Part shown: in pieces, positions 22,356-49,152 of the stretch
Position numbering within the stretch: the stretch's first letter is position 1
Layout: every line of letters starts with the position of its first letter
Source of the DNA: Blastomussa wellsi
Taxonomy: Eukaryota > Cnidaria > Anthozoa > Scleractinia > Plerogyridae
Length of the DNA: 64,000 nt
Reading direction: 5' to 3'
Assembly (NCBI GenBank): GCA_947652115.1
Contig: OX393569.1
Coordinates: forward strand, 7,515,794 to 7,579,793
The notes under the pieces: model-generated
Seen by the model: only the letters and a program-made list of their open reading frames with translations
Database searches by the model: none
What the model was told of the DNA's origin: nothing
Position numbers and translations under genes: made by a program

Positions 22356-23433
22356 TCTTCTCGAGGAATTTGTCGTCAAGTGCATTCAGGAGAATCCAAG
22401 CGATTTAGTCGAGTTCGCAGCTGATTACTTCAACATGTTGAGATTGGGTAGAAAGAAGAAGGACAGCAAAGTCGGAAAGGAATCGTCCTCGTCGAAGCCA
22501 GATAAAAAGGAATGTGTCGAGGACAAGGAAGAGGTACAAGAGCCGCCGAAAATGCCTGCTCGCGGTCGAAGAAGGGCAGTTGCGGCCGAAGCTTACAACC
22601 CTAATGAAAATGATGCGAGTGTGAAACCTGTAGTTCACCCCAAAACAGATGAACAATTACAACGCCTGAAAAAATCGGTCGAAAACATTTTGCTCTTCAA
22701 GTCGTGCGACCGTGAACAAATGAAGGAACTTCTTGATGCCATGTTCGAGAGGAAAGTGAAAGCTGAAGACGAAATTATTCGCCAAGGGGCGGATGGAGAT
22801 AATTTCTACGTGATTGATAATGGCGTTTTTGATGTGTTCATCGAGAATGATGGCAAAGAAATAAAGGTTCACACTTTCAAGGACGCGGGCAGCTTTGGAG
22901 AACTTGCCCTCATGTACAACTGTCCTAGAAATGCTACGATCATAGCGAAATCTGAAGGAAGCATCTGGGCGCTCGATCAAGCGACGTTTCGGCGAATCGT
23001 TGTCGGTGCTGCGGCAAGGAAGCGACAAATGTACGAGGCGCTTCTCGAGAACGTACCCATGTTAGCTCAACTACAGGCCTACGAGAGAATGAATCTAGCC
23101 GACGCTTTGGAAACAAAAATCTTTGATGAAGGCCAGTGCATTATACGACAGAACGACGAAGCGGACTGTATGTATTTTATTGAGACTGGGACCGTTCGTG
23201 TTACTGTTTCAGACAAGGAAATCTCTCGTCTACACAAAGGAGCCTATTTTGGCGAGGTCGCGCTTGTTACGAAGAATCCTCGATCCGCCTCTGTTTTTGC
23301 GGATGGAGGCGAAGTGAAGTGTGCTGTATTGAACGTAGACGCGTTTGAGCGACTTCTAGGACCATGCATGGACATTATGAAACGGAATATTGCACATTAT
23401 GAAGAACAGCGTAAAGCTTTGGGCTTGGATTAA
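22312..23433 (+). CDS. cAMP-dependent protein kinase type II regulatory subunit, single exon
   Basis: This 373-residue protein binds and inhibits PKA catalytic subunits until cAMP is bound. Residues 8-43 (IPPGLTDLLEEFVVKCIQEN onward) are the RII-type dimerisation/docking domain that binds A-kinase anchoring proteins. A charged linker leads to the inhibitor sequence GRRRAVAAEAYNP (85-97), whose Ala89 replaces the usual RII autophosphorylation Ser. Two cyclic-nucleotide domains follow, with cAMP-binding cassettes FGELALMYNCPRNATI (195-210; Glu197, Arg206) and FGEVALVTKNPRSASV (313-328; Glu315, Arg324). The end LLGPCMDIMKRN is typical of R subunits. The whole frame is uninterrupted, unlike the multi-exon R genes usual in animals. 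I chose the ATG at 22312 because the frame upstream has no other ATG and residues 1-10 run straight into the docking domain. The gene looks intact and functional: either a retrocopy that gained a promoter, or an ancestrally intronless gene. Confidence 0.95.
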   Translation: METTVQFSIPPGLTDLLEEFVVKCIQENPSDLVEFAADYFNMLRLGRKKKDSKVGKESSSSKPDKKECVEDKEEVQEPPKMPARGRRRAVAAEAYNPNENDASVKPVVHPKTDEQLQRLKKSVENILLFKSCDREQMKELLDAMFERKVKAEDEIIRQGADGDNFYVIDNGVFDVFIENDGKEIKVHTFKDAGSFGELALMYNCPRNATIIAKSEGSIWALDQATFRRIVVGAAARKRQMYEALLENVPMLAQLQAYERMNLADALETKIFDEGQCIIRQNDEADCMYFIETGTVRVTVSDKEISRLHKGAYFGEVALVTKNPRSASVFADGGEVKCAVLNVDAFERLLGPCMDIMKRNIAHYEEQRKALGLD

Positions 23434-24635
23434 ACTGGTGACGCTTTGAAGAAAATTTTCCAGAACACCTGCTCACTAGCGGCTAGAAAGAAAATCATAG
23501 TAAATAACACAAATTCGAACGTTAGATTTTGTCGCGACTGTTTTACCAGAGATAGGCATTAATCCTTTTTGCGAACTTTCCAGACGTAGTTTTATCGAAG
23601 TAAGAAATTATTAATATATTGTGATGAATTTCAGTATTGAGGACAAACCTCTCGCCAAGAGGTTTGCTAATTATCTATGCAAGAAGCGATGCTTTTGCAT
23701 CTTTAATTACTTGAACTGGTTGTTTTGTTTTTCATGCTGTGTAATGCCACGTTCTTCTATTACTTGGAATTGTCGTATTTTCAAAAGATCAGTTTGCTTT
23801 CCGGTGGGTCTGAGAAGTCAAACTATTACGGGTTCACAACCCACCACAGAGACTTCGCTGAGAAAAAAATGCACGTACATAAAGAAGTACAACATTTTAA
23901 CTCCAGCTCAATGATCACACAGCAATTCGAGGAGGATTATTTTGGTTCAATCCACATCTGTTGAATTTATCTGTCCCGCAACGATGACCTTTTAGGCTTC
24001 GCCGCCCGTTTTAATAATAACCACAGATCTGACAGATTAATAAATCACTTTATCACTGTCTCGGAAATAAACGTAATGCATTTCGATTTATAAGGCAGCT
24101 AATCGTTACACTGTTCCAAATTGAAATTTCCTTCATTCTTTGTATATACATTTAGTTCAAATTAATTAATACTCTTTTGACCATATGAAATTTAGGTATT
24201 CATTTAATACAGATAGACTTGTTGATTAAAACTATATAGAGATCTTGTGTCGACCTCAAGATTAGAATGATTATGTCTGGCTTTTATTCAAATGATTTCA
24301 ACCGTGTTTTTATTTTCTGAGAAAACTGAATGTTGTGTGTGTTATGACTGACTGACTTGAAAGACAATGGTGAAATTCAAGCCGTTTGCAGATGTAATGT
24401 TTCTCTCTCGCAGGATAGTGTGTAAGCTCTGATAGTCCTGCAATTAAATCTCTGTTTTGGTGTTACTGAGTGGCTTTTTTTAGTACATTACTTGTAATAC
24501 TGAGCCGAGCGTAGATAGTGGACCTAGCCCGGCATATTAAAACTGACCTGGGGTGGCAATAAATGAATGGCTAACCACTTTGAAACTTGTTGCGTAAACA
24601 ATTTCTTTTTCATTTGAGGTTAACGAATACGTTAT
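23434..24635 (+). other. 3' UTR and intergenic region after PKA-R
   Basis: Two AATAAA polyadenylation signals lie close together at 24039-24044 and 24066-24071, giving a possible 3' UTR of about 650 nt. No poly-A tract of retrocopy type was seen directly after the stop. The short frame 23621-23914 is not convincing. Confidence 0.45.
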
Positions 24636-25281
24636 CAGGGGCGGATACAGGATTCTAAAAAGGGGTTGGATAAGGAACGGACCATTAGATTTTCTAGGTG
24701 GGGGGCGGGGGGGGGGGTGGGAGGCGTGCAGAAATCCCCCTCAAAAAAATCATGCTAGCTGTTAAACTGAATGGGGAAATAAAAAAAATCAAGCAACGCC
24801 ATGGCTTACAAAAAAATCTAACACATCTAAGACTAAACAGTTGAATCCAACCCACACCCCTAAAATATCTGATGGTCCGTCCCTAAAGAGGCAGCACTGG
24901 TGTATTTACTGTTACTGTAGTCACATCGTCATGGCCGGAAACGCAAGATATAGAACTCAATTTGAACGACGAAATAACTTCACTATTAGTGTGTCTTGTT
25001 AGAAGATGTTTCCTCCAAATTCAATAAACTAAGAATACCATACTTACAACCTGATTATTGACTGAGGAGGAAAGCTGACATCCGCTGAAAGCCTTTCCGT
25101 AGTCATTGTGCTCCTAAGCCACGTATTGTGACTTTTCTTGCTATATATTATTTCATTTCACTTTTAACAAATAGATGGAAACAGATTTGTTTTCTATTTC
25201 ACTTTTAATAGCATTTTTACTCTAAAAAGGGGGGTGGAAATCCACGCAATCCGCCCCCCCCCCCCCCTGTATCCGCCCCTG
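24636..25281. mobile_element. 646-bp inverted-repeat DNA element, CAGGG type
   Basis: Ends are CAGGGGCGGATACAGG (24636-24651) and CCTGTATCCGCCCCTG (25266-25281), perfect 16-bp inverted repeats. GTTAT flanks both sides as a 5-bp target duplication. Poly-G and poly-C runs lie just inside the ends. No coding frame, so non-autonomous. This is the third element of this type in the window. Confidence 0.88.
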
Positions 25282-25510
25282 GTTATGCATTGACAAGCTT
25301 GAAGGAAATTGCTGCATAACGATGATACGATACTTACTTACGAACGAGGCCTTGCTTTAAGAATAGACCATGTGCGCGTTTTTTCGACACTCATTGAAGT
25401 TAGGATGAGAACCACTAACCTCAAGCTTCTCGGCGGTTTTCTTAATCCAAGATGGCGCTTGCTTCCTCCACTGATTAGATCCAAATATCTAACAAATACG
25501 CCTGCATTGC

Positions 25511-26010
25511 AGACCAGTTTATGAAACGCTGAGATTTGACGAAAGGATTCAGACCTGAGAGCTGATATATATTCTGAGATTAATTTAAGAAAAATTATGT
25601 TGCACGAACAGGTATGCACAGTTTTGCACACTAAAATTGTGCTAGAAGTCGGCCAGTCGATTTAATAAATAAGTTACTTGTTTAGACTTGCTCCTTCTCG
25701 CTATGGTTTCCCTTTCCTACTTGCACAAAATCTACAATTTAGTACCCTAAAAGTAGTACCCTTAGGACACTAAAATTTAACATTAACTTTGAGGTAACTT
25801 GGAAACATGGAGTCTTCCTTAGGTTTTCCATATAGCTTTGTTTGTAAAAACTGCCTGGAAACAATTTTGCCAATCGATTGATGAAAGTCTTTTTTTACAG
25901 GATATACATACCAAATCCCATAATTAACTTACAATTAGTTACAAGATTACTAGAAGCTCTATTAATTAACCGAGCAAGAGGTCTTTATGGGAAAATCTTG
26001 ACCGAGGTCA
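25511..26010 (+). repeat. Direct repeat, copy A
   Basis: Shares long blocks with 26062-26480, including ATGAAACGCTGAGATTTGA, GCTGATATATATTCTGAGAT, TGCACGAACAGGTATGCACA and CCCATAATTAACTTACAATT. Identity is high but broken by indels. Copy A carries extra sequence around 25740-25830. Confidence 0.8.
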
Positions 26011-26061
26011 TGCGCACCAAACGCAGTGAAGTCTGCACTCGCTACCGAGGTCGGGTTTCTC

Positions 26062-26480
26062 CAGACCAGGTATATGAAACGCTGAGATTTGAAGAAACGA
26101 TTCAGACATGAGGGCTGATATATATTCTGAGATTAAATTGAGGCGGTTTAAAAAATGTTGCACGAACAGGTATGCACACCAAATTGTGCAAGAAGTGCTC
26201 CGGCCAAAGGCCAGTCGACTTAATTAAACAAGTACTTGTTTAGACATGCTCCTTGTCGCTATGGTATCCCTTTCCTACTTGCACAAACTATCGACATCTG
26301 GTCTGGAGAAAATTTGACACTATATTTAGCTTTGTTTGTAAAAACTGCTTGCTAACAATTTTGCCAATTGATTGATCAAAATCTTTTTTTCCTGGATATA
26401 CATTCTAAATCCCATAATTAACTTACAATTATTTACAACATAATAACTAAGTTTGACCTAGGTTATGCGCACAGACCAAA
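26062..26480 (+). repeat. Direct repeat, copy B
   Basis: Partner of copy A. The AAACGCAGTGAAG phrase occurs both before copy B (about 26017) and near its end (about 26476), so the true unit is about 456-460 bp and the array may hold just over two units. Confidence 0.75.
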
Positions 26481-26532
26481 CGCAGTGAAGCCTGCACTCA
26501 CTTCCGAAGTCAGGATTCTCCCATCATGACCT

Positions 26533-27056
26533 GGGGGAACTCACATATGAAAGGGGCGGGGATGGACAAGTGTTAATTTCGGATTTCGGTCTCACTTAGC
26601 TACAGGGTGTTCTGGGAAAAACCGTAACACCGTTATATTTAGCCGAGAAGGTCTCGTTAAGGGTAGCACGCGAAGAGATATAAAAATATATATATATAAT
26701 ATGAATGGAATTGTACAATGTGCCCTACCGGCTATCACCATAATTGCTTCATGGCGAGTGTGGACGTGGGACCCACTATGTACGGCTACACGTTGTAGGA
26801 TTGCATTGTGGAGTCACGAAAGTTCTCAAACTGCGAGCAGTGAGCAATGCAAAGTGCAAATAGTGAACGTCTCATTGAGAGACTCCCCACCCAATCCGTA
26901 AGAGTGCTGTATATTTTTAATTCGTTTTATTTACTCGATTCATGTTCTCTTTTTGGGTCAAAAAACGCTTGGGTTACGCCCAAATCGATCTCCTTTAGGG
27001 GGTTTAATTCAAAATTTCCGACGAACATCCCACCCCTTTCATATGCGAGTCCCCCC
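26533..27056. mobile_element. About 520-bp element with imperfect 31-bp inverted ends
   Basis: The left end (26533-26564) contains CATATGAAAGGGGCGGGGAT. The right end (27026-27056) is the matching inverted copy with ATCCCACCCCTTTCATATG and a C run. The ends differ at a few positions. The frames inside (26701-26901, 26847-27272) have no recognisable domain. Confidence 0.6.
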
Positions 27057-27375
27057 ACGCCCGGGCATAAAGACCGACGAAGATCAGTTAATAAGATGTA
27101 TATTGATAAGGATGAAACGATCAGTAAGGACACGAGCGTGGGACAAAGAAAAACTCAGAGTCCCCGACAGATATCATTTATCATCCACCGAGTTGAAACT
27201 TTACCATCTCTCATATTTATCACGCAAGATGTTTATTATACGCGCTTAATAAAGTCGGTTCGCCCTCCTTGACACCTTGCTTGCGTACAGTGGCGAGCTA
27301 GGCTCAAATGTGCCAAAGTTTGCTCGTTTTTTCAAGCTTTTTGGGTCTGTAATTTAGTATTTTGGTCCGCAAAAT

Positions 27376-27435
27376 GCTAGCCTGTGAACACAGACGGATT
27401 TCCGGCTTTTGTTCCGTCTGTGTTCACAGGCTAGC
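27376..27435. repeat. Perfect 23-bp-arm hairpin
   Basis: Left arm 27376-27398 (GCTAGCCTGTGAACACAGAC...) and right arm 27413-27435 are exact inverted copies separated by 14 nt. AAAAT lies on both outer sides, which could be a 5-bp target duplication. It is most likely a minimal MITE remnant; a miRNA-like precursor is an alternative. Confidence 0.8.
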
Positions 27436-28040
27436 AAAATGCCAGAGTTTACCAAAACAAATTCGCAAATTTGATAGTGCCCAGTCCTTGTGAGACACGG
27501 CCATGCCAATAATAATGAGTGTTGTCATTTAATAGATTATTTTGTTATTATTTGAAAGATATTAGCCGAAAATACGTTTACAGCATTACAGAGCCCCTGT
27601 TACGTGCTTGAACCATTGATATAAGACATTCTGCTTTCATATTTCATCACCTTTGCGCAATGCAAATGTGTACCTTCACAGGAAAGGCATCTTGTGGAGC
27701 CAAGCGTCCTGCAACTAGACATGCTTCAAAACCTCATGAAACCAAATTAAGCCATCGACTGAAATGATCGGCTGAGAACTGTGTTTGAGAATGTCCAGAT
27801 CAGGCCCCTTACCGTACTAAAAACATAGGCACGCAATGCGTGCGAGAGTTATTTTTTTCAGTTTCTGATATGGACGTATTGGGTATTTTTCTTTTGGTCA
27901 GCAAAACTAGCCCGTCCAAAACGAACTCTCAATGACCAATTTAGTGTTGGGCCTTTTGCTGACGACGTGTACATTTTAAGTAAATAAGCGGAACGCAAAA
28001 TACGTTTGACTAGCGAATTCATTCATGACGAAACTTTCAT

Positions 28041-28630
28041 GTCGACCATGGATAATGTATCTATAAAAACTGCAGGAATCAGTTTAATCAATCACTTTAC
28101 TGCGCATATCATTCCATTTTTATGCAGAGCCCGCTTTTCTTTTTGTCAGCACCAAGAAAAGCGGGCTGTGGGGACGAGATTGACAATTTGAATGGTTTCT
28201 TGATGCAACCCCAAACCTTGGTTGTGACGCCTAAAAGTCAAATTTGATTACTTTGCGGTTACACTTGCCCCCACAAAGACAAGGTCTGAAACAATATTTG
28301 AGGGATTCCATACCACAAATCTTTAGAAAATATCAATCGACCGTGGATAATGTATCTGTAAAAACTGCAGTAACCAGTTTAATCAATCACTTTACTGCGC
28401 ATATCATTCCATTTTTATGCAGAGCCCGCTTTCCTTTTGGTCAGCATCAAGAAAAGCGGGCTCTGGGGACGAGATTGACAATTTGAATGGTTTCTTGATG
28501 CAACCCCAAACCTTGGGTGTGACGCCTAAAAGTCTAATTTGATTACTTTGCGGTTACACTTGCCCTCACAAAGACAAAAGTCTGCAGCAATATTTGAGGG
28601 ATTCCATACCACAAATCTTTAGAACATATC
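28041..28630 (+). repeat. Tandem duplication, 295-bp unit, two copies
   Basis: Copies start near GACCATGGATAATGTATCT (28044) and GACCGTGGATAATGTATCT (28339) and stay closely similar to ATACCACAAATCTTTAGAA. Each contains the hairpin AGCCCGCTTTTCTT / AAGAAAAGCGGGCT (28128-28167 and 28423-28462). Confidence 0.88.
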
Positions 28631-28639
28631 AATGCTTTT

Positions 28640-30675
28640 AAACTCTCTTCTTTAACCCTACTCATTACTACACGGCATTACAATGTTGTGAAGACATACC
28701 CACCTACCGCTTGTTGTGACTAAATGCCAATTCTAATTAACAAAGCTATTTCTACCTGAAAATGAAAAACTCAGAGACTTAAAGGCCAGTGCAGAATGCA
28801 ACACCTCTTGACAGCGGTAACACGATACTTTTGTTTATTTGTAATATGATACTTTTGTTTTTCTTCGAAATGTTGTAACATGATACTTTGTTTTTCCGCA
28901 TCGCTGCTTCTCAACACAAAGCGTCAAAGTAAGACAATAAACGGATCAAATGGAAAAAATATATCTTTCGAAAGGGTTTTTAAAACGTAGTACAGTTAGT
29001 ACATTGTTCTCTGGTTGTTACGAAATTTATGCCGAAAATCCTGGTGAAAGATTTTGCATTTTCAATTACGAACGGTTCGTGAAATATTTACCAGTACGTC
29101 CGTGACGAAAGCTGTTTCTCCGGAATTACTATACCCTGCGTTCTTGAGTTTGTGGCCTCCTTCACTTGAAATTCTTAAATGCCGTATGACATCTACTATG
29201 TCCTGAAGCAAAGTCTCTGATCATGTCTGATTCCTCAGCTCTACTGATTTCAAACAACTCATCTACGAGAAATAGGAAGCTGCGCACATCCGCAACTTCA
29301 ATTTTAACCAAAATAAAAGCTATCGTTACTTCAGTCAGAAACATTTTAAAATTCAACATGGCTCTAATTCACAACTAACCGCGATAAAAAAAAATCCCTC
29401 AATTAAAAGCTGCCAAAACAGACTGATCGCAGCATGTAAAACTTCACATCCTCGTACCTTCTTCACCACCGTGAAAATTTCCGAACAGTTTTCCGCTTAA
29501 AACCCACACAGAACGTTCTACGCCAGAGCTACATAAACACCGAGTGCTGGAAATAGAGACATCATGCCAACACCGCCCAATAAGGCCAAGTTTATACGAA
29601 AATAAAGATGGCCGTCCCTTGAATCCGAAACAAATATTGATACAAAATTAAACGATGCATACAAGCGGCAATTTCATTGGTTATCGATCGATAGTATCTT
29701 AATTCCGATTGGTGTGAAATACATCGCTCGTCCATCCATCCATCCATCCATCCACCCACCCATCCACCCATCCATCCACATCAGTCAGTCAGTCAGTCAG
29801 TCAGGCAAGTTATCTCGTATATACTAGAAATGCATCTGCCTGTACGGGATAGCCCTACGCCGGATGGACTAGCATCCCATCCAAGGGGAATGGAAAAGAG
29901 ATTAACGTTGGCCTTATGTGTCACTAGGCTCCAACGCAGAGTTTTCCATTGTCCATATAACCCTAGATATCTTCAGAAGATGCAACGTTTATCATACCCC
30001 TCGCAAAAACAACCCTTGATGGGAAAAATCAATAAGATAAAATTGTTGCGTGCAATAAGTTGTTTGTACGTGACCATTGCCGAAAATCAACAACAAAAAA
30101 TTCTTCATTTTTCATTTCAAAAGCAGAGAAGATGCGGTTGTTGATAGCCTCTTAACCACTCTGGTCAGTACAGTTTGTGTTTGCTCAAATACTTGTACGT
30201 TATTTAAGAAAACAACAGAACTTACTAAGAAATAAGGTAATTTTTGCATACTTTTAATCCTTTATCTATGCTATTAAACGTGTAATAACAGGCATAACAG
30301 TCTTTTCAAATATAGTAAAACCCTGGTGGCGCAGTTTTTATCAGGAGGATGACTTTTGAAAATCTTGTAATTATTCATCAACTTTGGCCTCCCCGCGTTT
30401 GTTCCCCGCAGTTTTAACAAGTCCCACTCACCCTTTGGAAGTCAATAATTTATTTTAAACGTGAGTACGTCCAAATAAAGGTCAATTATTGATGTAATGG
30501 GGAAAATTTGATTGAAAATTTGAACTGCCGTCTAATTTTTAACTCTGCATCTTTGGAAGTCGTCCAATAATGCAAGTTAAGGAATGTCTGCTTTAGCTCC
30601 AACGTTTTTAAAAACTCTCACACCAGAAGAAACGAAAATAACCCACTTTTTTGTTTCAAACGTAAACAGCCCAGT
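28640..30675. other. Intergenic, upstream of receptor gene 1
   Basis: The stretch contains a CATC/CACC simple repeat followed by a CAGT repeat (29720-29805) and a short SINE-like phrase CGGATGGACTAGCATCCCAT (29863-29882). No promoter element for receptor gene 1 was recognised. Confidence 0.45.
29720..29805 (+). repeat. Microsatellites (CATC)n and (CAGT)n
   Basis: About 60 bp of CATC/CACC tetranucleotides is followed directly by about six CAGT units. Confidence 0.95.
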
Positions 30676-46650
<15,975 letters not shown>

Positions 46651-49152
46651 AGGTATTGTATTCTTTGTATAGTTACATCACACTAGAAATGGGTGTTTCT
46701 TATTTAGAGTGATATAACTAAATGTCCTTTCGTGGCGAGAAGAATGGCTAGTTGGGGTAAGGATTTTGTAAGAAACTGCCACATGCATTTTGATACGAAT
46801 TGTTTTTCCTTAATCAAATTTACAACTTGTTTACTGGATTGCCACGACTTTCGTGTGTGAATTTGAACCAAATAGTCGTGTCGATGGTATGTTGCACACA
46901 ACAATAGAAAGCAAAACTCCATACCATTGGCCCTTAAATCGGCGAAGGCAATTTTCCCTGTAGCTTGTAACAAAGATGACGATCGAAAAATAGTGCTAGT
47001 TACAAAGGGAATTTTGTACGTTTACGTTCATACTTAAGCAATAGATCACACTTTCTATGGGTTTATAGGGGTAATAACCTACGCGGGATGTTTAGGAGAA
47101 CACGAGAAAAGTTTGTAAATCACGAGCCGCAGGCGATTTTTCCATGGGTTTACCGGCACAATAAACCATAGCTGATTGACCAATCAGAGCGCGCGCATTG
47201 ATTTTGTTATTATATAAAAGATATTATTCGCAACACGCAACACATCCACTAGAACTTTCTTCTTCATATCTCTAAATCACATTTTAACCCGCACAATGCT
47301 TTGCCAATTGCGATTGACATGTCACACGCAATAAAGAAGAGCAGATGCGAAGAGTGGAAGAAAGTTCTTTGTTCAAGTTTTGTTGCATCACATGCATGCC
47401 GAAAAAATGAGGAGTTACACGTAAACTATAGTTTTGGCACATTGCATTGTTGCGGCAGGTTTCAAGGAAAAGTGCCTCACAGCAAAGCCTTTGGACGACC
47501 TGTTGAAATATACTGCACTTTCCCTTATCAACTTAACTTTACATGTAATTATACTACCCTCTATTCGGCCTGTCTTGTCTAGGAAACGTGCCGTCTAACT
47601 GCGCGTTTCCAATTAATTTCAGTTTCCTGAAGATGAAAATGTGGAGGATGAATATAATACAATTGATAACATGGAAAATACTGAGACTGCGATTACACGT
47701 TTCAAGGCTATCGTCCGGGGAATTGTGCGCACGCCCTGCGCACGCTGCTCAGTAACTTCTTGCCGCTGTCTCTCACGATTCAAATATATCATGGCTTAAA
47801 TATGTGCTGGTGATTGCCTTCTCCAATAGTTTCAACATGATAGAAACATAAGAAGGCTAAAAAAATAATTAAGGTGGCTAAACATAACGAAACCTGACTA
47901 TAACAGCTGTATTATGTCGTAGTGTTAGTGAAAAAAAAACATGCAACATAACAAATAATATAATGTAATAAGTGTAGTGCTGAAATGTGCAGCTAATAAA
48001 CAGTATATAATTGAAGAGAGAAGTTTCAAGTAAATATTTCAATTGGGCTTCTCATTGGTTGATATAACCTTTCTAGGTACCTTTCTGTTTGTTTCTTCGT
48101 TTACTTTCCTCCCAATTGGTTGATTGCACACAGATAACATTCCTTCTGATTACCTTTTCAAACAATAGAAATTCGTTAATGAGCAAATGGTCCAACTTGA
48201 AAATGACTAGTTTGAAGAGTTCCTTACTCGTTAACAATTCCCGCTGAATATTCTCGTCTAAACGTCTCAATGAAAACGAGGATTTCAAAGACAGTTTTGT
48301 GCGCATTTGAAAGAATGCGACGCCATTTCTATAGTGTGCAAGCTTTGAAGTTCCAAGTCGTGTACACGCAGAGAAAATCCCCTCTCAATATTCAAACAAT
48401 GTAATGAGTAAAATGGTCAATACTAAAAATGTTGATATTTGGCCGGTTCTAAATCATCAACAAATTCTTGTTGCTTATTCATTTTTAAAAGGAGGTACTG
48501 TTACTCACAGGGAAATCCTCATTGAATATAATTGCACAACCCTTATACTTTAGGGGTAAATAAATAAATAAAATAATGTTACCAGTTGATTAATCGCATA
48601 CGTTATCAGAAAGACGACGCAAATATTCACATCGTCTCGCCTTTTTGCAATAGGCTAATATATTCGACCCAAAATAGCCGTCGATCCCACAACCTAATAC
48701 AGAAAGTTCGATTTACTTGTTTTCTTTGTCTTGAACGTGACTGCGTGTACGTGCAAAAGCGATTTTTAAAAGTGTCTTGTTTACTGTTTCATGTGAATTT
48801 TTATACGGGCAAATCTCTGTTTCCAGATTTAGTTATGAAGCAGGCCGTGATCAATAATTTAACAACTTTCCGTTTTAATGTCAACACGTCCCGAGAAAAT
48901 CAATTATTAAATAGAAGTTTCTTGATTCATCTACAAAGTTCTTCAATGCGCATTTAAGAGAGATCTCAGAGAGCGTTGTAGCGATCACTTGTTGGTTATT
49001 GAAGACTGAAGAAGATACAATCGAGATTTTTAAAATCAACAAAGGCAAAAATAGCGATAACTGCACTGCAACTTCGCTGGGGCGGAGAGAAAAATTGCAC
49101 AAATCATTTCATCTACGGATGATTCCTGTTCGGAGACGATCTAAGGTTCACA
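46651..49152. other. Intergenic spacer between the two receptor genes
   Basis: No further coding exon was found. A possible polyadenylation signal AATAAA lies at 47160-47165. Frames at 47301-47582 and 48586-48957 show no recognisable motif. The promoter of receptor gene 2 must lie here, but no TATA or other element is convincing. Confidence 0.45.

Noticed and set aside
22657..23028. 123-codon frame on the - strand
   Set aside because: It is the antisense shadow of the PKA regulatory-subunit coding sequence.
26847..27272. 141-codon frame on the + strand
   Set aside because: It crosses the right inverted end of the element at 26533-27056 and has no domain or codon pattern of a gene.
28041..28630. 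CRISPR-like repeat array
   Set aside because: Only two long tandem units with no spacers, in a eukaryotic genome.
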